A stretch of DNA of 64,000 nt from JALZVT01 sp964634815 (GTDB taxonomy: Bacteria > Pseudomonadota > Gammaproteobacteria > Pseudomonadales > Azotimanducaceae): the NCBI GenBank assembly GCA_964634815.1, contig CAZWMD010000007.1:1-64000 (forward strand), in the 5' to 3' direction. Positions within the stretch are counted from its first letter, which is position 1, and each line of letters begins with the position of its first letter. This document shows, one piece after another, positions 7,095 to 15,399 of the stretch. Under the pieces are notes generated by a model that worked only from the letters and a program-made list of their open reading frames with translations, ran no database searches and was not told the origin of the DNA. A program made the translations under genes and the position numbers.

Positions 7095-9785
7095 GTGACC
7101 CAAGCCGCCAAAGACCTAAAACGCTCAAAAGACGCCCACACCCCAATGATGCGCCAGTATCTGGGCATCAAAGCCGACCACCCGGACAGCCTGCTGTTTT
7201 ATCGCATGGGGGATTTCTATGAGCTGTTTTTCGACGACGCACAGAAAGCCGCCGAGCTGCTGGACATTACCTTAACTGCCCGGGGCCAATCTGCCGGCGC
7301 GCCGATTCCGATGTGCGGTGTGCCCTTTCACGCCGTCGATGGTTACCTGCAACGCCTGGTGCAGTGCGGCGAGAGTGTGGCGATTTGTGAGCAAATCGGC
7401 GACCCCGCCACCAGCAAGGGGCCGGTGGAGCGCAAGGTTCAGCGCATCGTAACGCCAGGAACCCTGACCGAAGAAGCACTGCTCGATGCCAACGGCGACA
7501 GTGTGCTTGCGGCGCTGTGCAAATTTGCTGGCGGCAATTCAACGCTCTGGGGGGTCGCCTACATGAACATCGCGGCCGGGCGCTTTTGGCTTGCAGAGCA
7601 CACCAGCACCCTTGATCTACTCGGCGATCTGGCCCGACAACGCCCGAATGAACTGTTGCTTCCCGAGGGGCTACTCGATGTCGATGAAGATGACCTGTCC
7701 AAGGCCAGCCTCGACAGCTACAACGTCCGTAGCCAGAGTCTTCTGAGTTTTGACCGGCAGCTCGCTGAGACCCGCCTCAATGAGCATTTCGGTACCCACG
7801 ATCTCAGCGCGTTTGATGTCGCCGACCTCGGCCCGGCCGTACAGGCCGCAGGCGCGGTCCTGCAATACGCTCAACGTGCCTATCAGCAATCCCTCGATCA
7901 CTTAACCGAGTTGCGCCGCGAGCGCAGCAGTGAGTGGCTGGAACTGGATGCCCAGTCGCGGCGCAATCTTGAGCTGGATCAGCGCCTCGACGGCAGCATG
8001 GAGCACACCCTGTTCGCCACACTCAACAGCTGCGCCACCGCTATGGGTTCGCGACTGTTGCGAGACTGGCTGAATGCGCCCTTGCGCGACCAGCAATCGG
8101 TGCAGGCGCGACATCAGGCTGTGTTGGAATTGATACATTCCCACAGCGTAGCAAGTGTGCAAGAACCGTTGAAAGCGGTGGGAGATTTGCAACGAGCCGT
8201 CACCAGAATCGCTCTGCGACGGGCCTCACCCAGAGATCTGGCCAGGGTTCGAACCGCACTTGAGCAAGTCCCCGCCCTGCAAGGCGCCTTGTCACAAACC
8301 AGCACCGACCTGCTTGCGAAGGTGCGCGACGGGCTGCCGGATTTAACCGACATTAGCGCGCTGCTGACTCGCGGAATTGTCGACGCACCGCCCGCAACCA
8401 TTCGCGATGGCGGCTTTATCGCCAAAGGCTTTGATGCCGAGCTCGATGAACTGTTGCGCATCGACAATGATGCCAGCGAATTTCTTGCCCAACTTGAACT
8501 GAAGGAACGCAAGCGAACCAACATCGCCACACTGAAGGTCGGTTACAACCGGGTTCATGGCTACTACATCGAAATCACCAAGGCCGCCCAGCGAGATGCA
8601 CAGGGCAGTGCCGACAACCCGCAAGAGTTGCCAGCGGAATACGTTCGACGACAAACACTGAAGAACGCAGAACGTTTTATCACTCCAGAACTCAAGGCTT
8701 TCGAAGACAAGGCATTGACCGCAAAAAGCCGGGCTCTCGCTCGCGAAAAACAGCTCTGGGAGACGTTGCTCGACAGACTCAACGAGCGCGCCGAGGATCT
8801 GTCAAAAACGGCCAAAGCCCTGGCAGAGCTTGATGTTCTCAGCTGTTACGCCGAGCGGGCTGGCGCGCTCAATCTGAGCTGTCCAGAACTTACCGAAACA
8901 CCGGGACTCAGCATCGAGGCGGGTCGCCATCCGGTGGTTGAGATGATCAGCGAGCAGCCGTTCATCGCCAACGATACGCAGTTCACCAACGACCGCAGAA
9001 TGCTGGTGATCACCGGCCCCAACATGGGCGGCAAGTCGACCTACATGCGCCAGACCGCGCTTATTGTGCTGATGGCCTATGCCGGTTGCTTTGTACCTGC
9101 CGAGCGCGCTGTTTTAGGTCCCGTAGACCGAATCTTCACCCGCATAGGCGCTAGCGACGACCTCACCGGCGGGCGCTCCACCTTCATGGTAGAAATGACC
9201 GAGACCGCCAACATTCTGCACAACGCCACCAGCTCAAGCCTGGTGCTGCTGGATGAAATTGGTCGTGGCACCAGCACCTTCGACGGCCTTGCTCTGGCCT
9301 GGGCCAGTGCCGCTCATCTGGCCAGCGGCAGTGGCGCCTTCACGCTGTTTGCCACTCACTATTTCGAACTCACTCAGCTCGCCAATGAATTGCGCAGTAT
9401 CGCCAACGTTCATCTGGCCGCCACCGAACACAACGGCAGCATCGTTTTTCTGCACAACGTCCGCGCAGGCCCCGCCTCACAAAGCTACGGTATTCAGGTT
9501 GCGCGCCTTGCCGGCTTGCCGGCAAACGTGCTGCGCCACGCCCAGGCACTGCTGGCCGAGCTTGAACAACGCTCTTCGGAATCTGCACAGCACAGTCCTG
9601 ATCAGGGAGATCTGTTTGGATCCCGTGATGCCCTGCCGGTGACACCGCCACCACCGGAGCTTGCAGCTGAAGATCTTGAACTGTTAGAGGCTGTCAAGAA
9701 TTTCGACATCAATTCTAGCTCCCCGCTGCAAGCTTTTGATTTTTTGAGAAATCTTACCGAGAAAACTCAAAAAATAACGCACTAA
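7095..9785 (+). CDS. mutS: DNA mismatch repair protein MutS
   Basis: It recognises mispairs and recruits MutL. The 896-residue product has the N-terminal mismatch-binding domain with the intercalating Phe in MGDFYELFFDDA, connector and lever domains, the clamp, and a C-terminal ABC-type ATPase (Walker A GPNMGGKSTYMRQ, signature GRSTFMVEMTETANIL, Walker B SLVLLDEIGRGTSTFDG, ATHYFELT). Length and order are normal. It starts at GTG 7095, divergently from recA; fdxA follows on the same strand. Confidence 0.97.
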   Translation: MTQAAKDLKRSKDAHTPMMRQYLGIKADHPDSLLFYRMGDFYELFFDDAQKAAELLDITLTARGQSAGAPIPMCGVPFHAVDGYLQRLVQCGESVAICEQIGDPATSKGPVERKVQRIVTPGTLTEEALLDANGDSVLAALCKFAGGNSTLWGVAYMNIAAGRFWLAEHTSTLDLLGDLARQRPNELLLPEGLLDVDEDDLSKASLDSYNVRSQSLLSFDRQLAETRLNEHFGTHDLSAFDVADLGPAVQAAGAVLQYAQRAYQQSLDHLTELRRERSSEWLELDAQSRRNLELDQRLDGSMEHTLFATLNSCATAMGSRLLRDWLNAPLRDQQSVQARHQAVLELIHSHSVASVQEPLKAVGDLQRAVTRIALRRASPRDLARVRTALEQVPALQGALSQTSTDLLAKVRDGLPDLTDISALLTRGIVDAPPATIRDGGFIAKGFDAELDELLRIDNDASEFLAQLELKERKRTNIATLKVGYNRVHGYYIEITKAAQRDAQGSADNPQELPAEYVRRQTLKNAERFITPELKAFEDKALTAKSRALAREKQLWETLLDRLNERAEDLSKTAKALAELDVLSCYAERAGALNLSCPELTETPGLSIEAGRHPVVEMISEQPFIANDTQFTNDRRMLVITGPNMGGKSTYMRQTALIVLMAYAGCFVPAERAVLGPVDRIFTRIGASDDLTGGRSTFMVEMTETANILHNATSSSLVLLDEIGRGTSTFDGLALAWASAAHLASGSGAFTLFATHYFELTQLANELRSIANVHLAATEHNGSIVFLHNVRAGPASQSYGIQVARLAGLPANVLRHAQALLAELEQRSSESAQHSPDQGDLFGSRDALPVTPPPPELAAEDLELLEAVKNFDINSSSPLQAFDFLRNLTEKTQKITH

Positions 9786-9881
9786 GCTAGAACCATCTCT
9801 GTCTAAGCTGTGGCTTAACGAAACCTTGAACCCTAGGTACAATGGCGGGCTGAAATCACCTAGCTAGAGAGATTGCCCACC

Positions 9882-10205
9882 ATGACATTCGTAGTAGCCG
9901 AGGGCTGCATCAAGTGCAAACACACTGATTGCGTTGAAGTGTGCCCCGTCGATTGTTTTTACGAGGGCCCCAACATGCTCGTGATCCATCCCGATGAATG
10001 CATCGATTGCGCGCTGTGTGAACCCGAGTGCCCGGTGGACGCCATTTTCTCTGAAGATGAATTGCCCGAAGACCAGCAGGAATTCATGGAGCTGAATGCC
10101 GAGCTTGCGGAGATCTGGCCCAATATCACGGAAATCAAAGACCCGCCGGCAGATGCCGAGGACTGGAAAGAAACGCCCAACAAGCGCGAGTTGCTCGAAC
10201 GCTAG
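9882..10205 (+). CDS. fdxA: 7Fe ferredoxin (3Fe-4S/4Fe-4S)
   Basis: A small soluble electron carrier of 107 residues. The start is the ATG giving MTFVVAEGCIKCK, with GAGAG about ten bases upstream; an in-frame TTG nine bases earlier is less likely. Cysteine spacing is that of the Azotobacter FdI/Pseudomonas FdxA family: CIKCKHTDCVEVCPVDCF and then CIDCALCEPECPV, giving one [3Fe-4S] and one [4Fe-4S] cluster, followed by the ~50-residue acidic tail typical of this family. The mutS-fdxA pairing is conserved in pseudomonads. Its stop shares the bases CTAG with the stop of the convergent nlpD-like gene. Confidence 0.95.
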   Translation: MTFVVAEGCIKCKHTDCVEVCPVDCFYEGPNMLVIHPDECIDCALCEPECPVDAIFSEDELPEDQQEFMELNAELAEIWPNITEIKDPPADAEDWKETPNKRELLER

Positions 10206-11110
10206 TTGATGACCGCTGCCGGATTCACCGGCGTACCGTTCTTACGAACTTCAAAGTGCAACTGCCGGGCGCGCACTGCGTCTGCTCCTTGCCACCGGCT
10301 GCTGCCCAGCGTTGCCAATACCGCGCCCTGTGCAAGCAGCTGTTTTTCGCGCACCGCCGCCAACGCATTAAACCCATAGGCGCTGAGCCAGGTGTCATTG
10401 TGCTTAACGATGACAAACTGTTCAAAGCCAGCCAAACCCCGACCGACATACACCACTTCGCCAGCAGCGGCAGCACGAATGGCAGCACCAGGCCGCAACA
10501 GGAAGTCGATTGAGTTGCTTGGCTTCTGGGCACCCTCAGGTTGTTCACCAAAACTGCGGATTCGTTCGCCGCTACTCGGCCAACGCAGCTTCACCGGGCC
10601 AGTACCGGACAGGGCAGCAGCGACAACCGGCTTGGCGCTTGGCCTTGGTTGAGCTTGCGCTGCTGTGGTTGGTGGTCTCTGGGGTTGGGGACGGGCTATG
10701 GTCTGTGGCTTTGTCCGGGTTCTCGACAATGGGTGAGGTTCTGCTGGAGTAGTTTGGATCTTTGGCGCCGGAGGCGAACTGGGTGTGCGTGACAACGCCG
10801 CAGAACGCTTCACGCCATCTGGATTAGCGCGCACCCGCAAACGTTGTCCCGGGTAAATGTCATAGGGTTTCTTTATGCCGTTGAGCGAGGCGAGCGCACG
10901 AAAGTCTTGTTGATGCCGCCACGCGATCGAGTACAGGGTATCTCCAGCAACCACCACATACTCTCCTGGCGCTTTGGCGGCGCTGGTTGCTCTTGAGCGA
11001 TCGCTCACCGGCGGCAGCCCTCCCCCAGTACAGCCGGCAAAAAATGCCACCAGCACTGTCAAACAACAAAGCCTGCTTAGACGATTCGTACCCAATGTAA
11101 ATCCTGTCAC
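10202..11110 (-). CDS. nlpD: NlpD-like lipoprotein (LysM + degenerate LytM/M23)
   Basis: It is a predicted outer-membrane lipoprotein that activates cell-wall amidases during septum splitting. The 302-residue product has a lipobox LVAFFAGC near residue 27, a LysM domain (about 48-95, YVVVAGDTLYSIAWRHQ), a Pro/Ala/Gln-rich linker, and a C-terminal M23-like domain (about 185-300). The metal-binding residues are lost: the HxxxD position reads NSIDF, and only one His remains in RQLHFEVRKNG. This fits the non-catalytic EnvC/NlpD class. GTG start, three bases after the DUF368 stop. rpoS, usually the next gene downstream of nlpD, is absent; fdxA follows directly in convergent orientation. Confidence 0.88.
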   Translation of the reverse strand: MTGFTLGTNRLSRLCCLTVLVAFFAGCTGGGLPPVSDRSRATSAAKAPGEYVVVAGDTLYSIAWRHQQDFRALASLNGIKKPYDIYPGQRLRVRANPDGVKRSAALSRTPSSPPAPKIQTTPAEPHPLSRTRTKPQTIARPQPQRPPTTAAQAQPRPSAKPVVAAALSGTGPVKLRWPSSGERIRSFGEQPEGAQKPSNSIDFLLRPGAAIRAAAAGEVVYVGRGLAGFEQFVIVKHNDTWLSAYGFNALAAVREKQLLAQGAVLATLGSSRWQGADAVRARQLHFEVRKNGTPVNPAAVIN

Positions 11111-11113
11111 GGG

Positions 11114-12067
11114 TTATTCCGGATCAGGATTAAACCGCGCCAGCAGCGCCACCGCCAGCATCCCCAACAGCAACATTCCACAGGCGCCCCAGAACAAGTT
11201 AGGACCAACGCTGAGCGCGTATTGCTGTGGCAACAACAAGGCGCCTTCTTGCGACTGCCACGGCCAAAGTTTGGCCAGACTGCCCGCCATGACACCGGTT
11301 AACAAAGCAAGTACCGGCGCCCGATAGTTGCTCAGCAACCAGGAAAGAACACGGGCGAACAACAAAAGACCAAGTCCACAGCCCAGCAGAAGACTGCCAA
11401 GCATGACCACATCCACCTCAGCCACGGCTGCAAGTACGGCAGGATAAAGCCCCATTAACAGCAACATGAGGCTGCCGGATATTCCAGGGAGAATCCACGC
11501 ACTTACTGCCACTGCTCCGCCGATGAATAGCATCCACCACTGGGCATCCACTGTGGCCGGTGCAAGCGAACTTAGCCCCAACCCAAACAACAATCCCAGA
11601 CCACCAAACAAGCTGAGCAACTTCGCGCTATGGGTTTTTTGAGCGCCGGCGGGCTGAAGACTGCGCGCCAAAAACACAACAGAGGCAATGATGAGTCCAA
11701 AGAAAAAGGCCCAGACCAGAGGTGGCGCCGCCTCAAGCGCCACTTTCACACCTCGCGCCACACTCACCAAAGCCAACCCCATCCCCAGAGCAAGGGACAG
11801 TAGAAATCCAAGGTTGTGTGAGCGCCAGAAACCGTGCCAGAAGCCACGAATTCCACCTCGCAATAACTCTCCAACAGACTCGGGACCAAAGCGCGCAATG
11901 CTCTCCAAAAGCTCTGTGTATATGCCTGAGATAAACGCAATAGTGCCGCCCGATACGCCAGGAATCACCTCAGCGATTCCCATTAAGGCCCCTCTCAAAA
12001 CAAGCCCCACATACTCAACCGGCCTGCGTGCAACCCGCTCCTGGGCAGTTTGATCCAAATCAGACAT
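11114..12067 (-). CDS. DUF368 membrane protein (PopT-type undecaprenyl-phosphate translocase family)
   Basis: A polytopic inner-membrane protein of 317 residues with about nine hydrophobic segments. The family signature AEVIPGVSGGTIAFISG lies near residue 32, and a second, pseudo-repeated copy reads SAWILPGISGSLMLLLMG, giving the inverted two-half architecture of the family. DUF368 proteins (PopT) have been shown to recycle undecaprenyl phosphate across the inner membrane; that role here is inferred from family. The ATG overlaps the pcm stop (TGATG), so it is translationally coupled in the ftsB-truD-pcm-nlpD operon. It sits between pcm and nlpD, genes that are usually adjacent. Confidence 0.85.
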   Translation of the reverse strand: MSDLDQTAQERVARRPVEYVGLVLRGALMGIAEVIPGVSGGTIAFISGIYTELLESIARFGPESVGELLRGGIRGFWHGFWRSHNLGFLLSLALGMGLALVSVARGVKVALEAAPPLVWAFFFGLIIASVVFLARSLQPAGAQKTHSAKLLSLFGGLGLLFGLGLSSLAPATVDAQWWMLFIGGAVAVSAWILPGISGSLMLLLMGLYPAVLAAVAEVDVVMLGSLLLGCGLGLLLFARVLSWLLSNYRAPVLALLTGVMAGSLAKLWPWQSQEGALLLPQQYALSVGPNLFWGACGMLLLGMLAVALLARFNPDPE

Positions 12068-12732
12068 CAGGTTTGCATCCCTTTTAGCAGCGGCACAAAT
12101 CGAACGTACTCCAGAACCGTTTCTTCGAACTCACTGCCTTTTCGTTCTATTACCCGCAGCTCCTGCACATCCGACTCGCCAACAGGTACTACCAGACGCC
12201 CACCATCTTCGAGCTGTTCAAGCAGCTCGGGGGGAACCTGCTCGGCTGCAGCGGTCACGATAATGGCATCAAAGGGTCCCTGCTGTGGCCACCCCGTGTT
12301 GCCGTCATCAAACTTGATTAGAACATTGCGCATATTGAGCGCTGCCAGACGTTCCTTTGCACGCTCAATTAAGCCTTTGATACGTTCTACGGAGTACACC
12401 CGGCGCACGAGGGTGGCAAGAACCGCGCTCTGGTAACCGGAGCCGGTGCCAATCTCCAACACCCGCTGGGCCTTGGAGCCAGCAAGTAACGTCTGGGTCA
12501 TCAGAGCCACCACAAAGGGTTGAGAAATCGTTTGCCCAAACCCGATGGGTAATGAACTGTCCTCGTAAGATCGATGCGCCAGCGCCTCATCAACGAAGAT
12601 ATGCCGAGGAACGCTGTTGATCGCAGCCAGTACTTTTGTATCTTCAATGCCTTGCTGCTTTAGTCGCTCAACCAGCCGCGCCCGGGTGCGTGGACTGGTC
12701 ATGCCAATACCTTGCAGATCAAACCCGCTCAT
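12067..12732 (-). CDS. pcm: protein-L-isoaspartate O-methyltransferase
   Basis: It methylates isoaspartyl residues so that damaged proteins can be repaired, using SAM. The 221-residue product has the Rossmann SAM motif VLEIGTGSGYQSAVLA, the conserved PRHIFVDEALAHRSYED segment and LPIGFGQTISQPFVVA. The ATG at 12732 overlaps the truD stop (ATGA) and is preferred over an ATG-less extension upstream. surE, normally between truD and pcm, is missing. Confidence 0.94.
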   Translation of the reverse strand: MSGFDLQGIGMTSPRTRARLVERLKQQGIEDTKVLAAINSVPRHIFVDEALAHRSYEDSSLPIGFGQTISQPFVVALMTQTLLAGSKAQRVLEIGTGSGYQSAVLATLVRRVYSVERIKGLIERAKERLAALNMRNVLIKFDDGNTGWPQQGPFDAIIVTAAAEQVPPELLEQLEDGGRLVVPVGESDVQELRVIERKGSEFEETVLEYVRFVPLLKGMQT

Positions 12733-13718
12733 GCCGCACCGCCTTTGACAAGAGCTGCAGCCTGGGCAGAGCATTGCTGCCCAAGTTCACGCAGTACAGC
12801 CGTGGCATAAGCCCCAGGCGGCAAGACAAACTCGAGCCGCAGTGTATCGGCCTCCAAAAATTTCCAGCCCAGTGCTTCCGGACGCAGTTGTAACGCTCGC
12901 CGTTCCTGCTTGAGCCCCGCAAACTCAAGCTCATCAGCAATAAAAGCATGCTCACCAAAGGCTACGCGTTCAAAAGCGGCGGTGGCCTCATCAACGGAGG
13001 GTCGACCCCGCCCCCACAAGGGACCATCAGCAACACCCAGCCAACTCTGATCAGCCACCCTGGCAGCAAGCACTTTGTTAAAGAGAAACGAGCGCAGCAC
13101 AGACAGGTGCAAGCCCCGCTTGAAAGCATCACGCTCACGCCGTCTACGAGGTAACCAGCTAATAGCTTGCGTGAGGTTATCAGTAGCAAAGCGCTGCACA
13201 CCAAAATAGTTGGGAACGCCCTGCTCCCGGATCAGCTCCAGTCTGGCCTCAAGCTCCGGTACATCCAGTGTCGAACCGAGGTCTCTCAGCACAATTTCAA
13301 ACTGGTTGCCGGTAAGCCAACCACGCCGTAATTTCTTGATTTGCATAGAGCGCTTAAGCACTTGCACGCCGGCTGGAATCGCGGGCTCTTTGCCACCCAG
13401 GCCTGACTCATCAAGTGGCATGCTCAGCCACTGTTGAGTCACCGCATGTTTGTCCTTCATGCCTGCATAGCCAATCGAGGAAATCGGCACATTGTTCGCA
13501 TCAGCCAGTGCGCGAGCCAGTTCGCGCGTTGTTTGATTACGTTTTTGCAAAAACAGATACAGGTGCTTGTGAGACTCTGCTTCCTGCGACTCGTCTGACT
13601 CCGACAGCTCAGAAAGCTCTGTGACAACAAAATCCTCGGGCGTGGTTTTGTATTTGCCCTGCAGCAGCAGTTCAGGCCAGGCCCGCCCCCAGCTCGCAAA
13701 CAGTGCGTCAGTCTGCAT
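12729..13718 (-). CDS. truD: tRNA pseudouridine(13) synthase TruD
   Basis: It makes pseudouridine 13 in tRNA-Glu. The 329-residue product contains the TruD catalytic motif GYAGMKDKHAVTQQW (catalytic Asp in KDK) near residue 84, the N-terminal FVVTE strand, and the TRUD insertion region with NYFGVQRFATDN. It starts 11 bp inside the end of ftsB and ends overlapping pcm. There is thus no space for the ispD/ispF pair that separates ftsB from truD in many relatives. Confidence 0.95.
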   Translation of the reverse strand: MQTDALFASWGRAWPELLLQGKYKTTPEDFVVTELSELSESDESQEAESHKHLYLFLQKRNQTTRELARALADANNVPISSIGYAGMKDKHAVTQQWLSMPLDESGLGGKEPAIPAGVQVLKRSMQIKKLRRGWLTGNQFEIVLRDLGSTLDVPELEARLELIREQGVPNYFGVQRFATDNLTQAISWLPRRRRERDAFKRGLHLSVLRSFLFNKVLAARVADQSWLGVADGPLWGRGRPSVDEATAAFERVAFGEHAFIADELEFAGLKQERRALQLRPEALGWKFLEADTLRLEFVLPPGAYATAVLRELGQQCSAQAAALVKGGAA

Positions 13719-13986
13719 CCACCACCAGAAAAAACGCTTCGCCGTCCTTGATCATTCCAAGGTCGGTGCGGGCCCGCGACTCCACCGCCAGACGGGTGTG
13801 TTTCAGCCCCATCACCTCGCGAGTCAGCTCTTCGTTCCCTGCTTCTATCTCTGCAGTGGCCTGGCGCTGTAACGCCACTCGATCTTCCATCTTCATGAGC
13901 GCAAAGTAACCGGAGTCACTAAACCAGGCCTGATAACCCAAAAGCAGTGCCACAATCGCACTGGCGCTGACCAGCAGGCGTATCAC
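13708..13986 (-). CDS. ftsB: cell division protein FtsB
   Basis: A bitopic division protein that forms the FtsQLB complex at the septum. Ninety-two residues: a single N-terminal transmembrane helix (about 2-21, LLVSASAIVALLLGYQAWF), then a periplasmic coiled coil with the YFALMKMEDRVALQRQ segment and the conserved E-ARTDLGMIKDGEAFF motif. The GTG start overlaps the eno stop (GTGA). The position between eno and truD matches the family's usual place. Confidence 0.95.
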   Translation of the reverse strand: MIRLLVSASAIVALLLGYQAWFSDSGYFALMKMEDRVALQRQATAEIEAGNEELTREVMGLKHTRLAVESRARTDLGMIKDGEAFFLVVDAD

Positions 13987-15284
13987 GCGCTGAACTCTCC
14001 ACGGCCCCGGTACTCTACCTCGCCAAGCTCGGCTTCAATGCGCAGCAACTGGTTGTATTTGGCAACCCGATCGGAACGCGATAGCGAGCCGGTTTTGATC
14101 TGTCCCGCGCCCGTTGCGACGGCCAGATCCGCAATTGAGGTGTCTTCCGTCTCACCGGAACGATGCGAAATCACGGTCGTAAAGCCGGCGTCCTGAGCCA
14201 TTCGAATCGCATCAAAGGTTTCAGATAGCGAGCCAATCTGATTGAGCTTGATAAGAATAGAGTTGCCTATGCCTTCTCTAATGCCACGCTCAAGAATTCT
14301 GGTGTTGGTGACAAACAGATCATCGCCAACCAACTGTACTTTATCGCCAAGCTTGTCCGTCAGGGTTTTCCAACCCGCCCAGTCCGACTCGTCCATGCCA
14401 TCTTCAATCGAGATGATGGGGTAATCCTGGGCAAGCTTGGCCAGGTAGTCGGTGAACTCAGCACTGTTGTAGCTCACGTTGTCGCCACCCAGAACGTATT
14501 TGCCATCCTTGTAAAACTCAGAAGCCGCGCAATCGAGTGCAAGAGTCACGTCTTTGCCCAGTTCGTAGCCCGCGTTGCCCACAGCTTCGCTGATGGCCGC
14601 CAGTGCCGCTGCATTTGACGCAAGGTCTGGTGCAAATCCACCTTCATCACCCACAGCTGTGTTCAAGCCCTGAGAACGCAGCACGGCTCTCAGGGCATGA
14701 AAGATCTCCGCCCCGCAACGCAGCCCTTCTGCAAAGGAAGACGCCGATACCGGCTGCACCATGAACTCCTGAATATCCACATTGTTATCGGCATGCTCAC
14801 CGCCGTTGACAATATTCATCATCGGGACCGGCATGCGCATTGCCACTCCGCCGTAGAGCGCGTTCATGTGCGCATAGAGAGGTTTGGCCTGCGCCATGGA
14901 TGCGACCTTAGCTGCCGCTAGCGATACCGCAAGAATCGCGTTTGCACCCAACGCAGATTTGTTTTCGGTGCCATCCAGCTCAAGCATGCGATTATCGAGG
15001 CCACGCTGGTCGGTGGCATCCATCCCAACCAATGCATCGCTGATCTTGCTGTTGATATTTTCCACAGCTTGCAGGACACCCTTGCCGAGGTAGCGCGATT
15101 TATCACCATCACGAAGTTCCAGCGCCTCGCGTGAACCGGTGGAGGCGCCGCTTGGCGCACAGGCCCAGGCGCTATGACCAGACTCCGTGGTCACCTGGGC
15201 TTCAACGGTGGGATTGCCTCGGGAATCGAGAACTTCCCGGCCAACAATTGAAACCAGTTTGGGGGAGGTAAGGCTGCTGCTCAT
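13983..15284 (-). CDS. eno: enolase
   Basis: It interconverts 2-phosphoglycerate and phosphoenolpyruvate and is often part of the RNA degradosome. The 433-residue product has VLDSRGNPTVEA, SGASTGSREALELRDGD, the metal/active-site Glu and Asp residues in GDEGGFAP, SIEDGMDESDW and LVGDDLFVTN, and the catalytic Lys/His region ILIKLNQIGSLSET and TVISHRSGETED. Length is normal. ATG start; upstream is pyrG with a 115-bp gap, in which kdsA, a common neighbour, is not found. Confidence 0.97.
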   Translation of the reverse strand: MSSSLTSPKLVSIVGREVLDSRGNPTVEAQVTTESGHSAWACAPSGASTGSREALELRDGDKSRYLGKGVLQAVENINSKISDALVGMDATDQRGLDNRMLELDGTENKSALGANAILAVSLAAAKVASMAQAKPLYAHMNALYGGVAMRMPVPMMNIVNGGEHADNNVDIQEFMVQPVSASSFAEGLRCGAEIFHALRAVLRSQGLNTAVGDEGGFAPDLASNAAALAAISEAVGNAGYELGKDVTLALDCAASEFYKDGKYVLGGDNVSYNSAEFTDYLAKLAQDYPIISIEDGMDESDWAGWKTLTDKLGDKVQLVGDDLFVTNTRILERGIREGIGNSILIKLNQIGSLSETFDAIRMAQDAGFTTVISHRSGETEDTSIADLAVATGAGQIKTGSLSRSDRVAKYNQLLRIEAELGEVEYRGRGEFSA

Positions 15285-15399
15285 CTGCGGTCTCTCTTGG
15301 TCAATGTCTTAATCTGGATGCCCTATTCTCGCAAGTCCCGGCGAGCGAAACACCCTGAAAAGTTCTGCAAAGCAGCACCACCTTGTAACCAAACATTGA

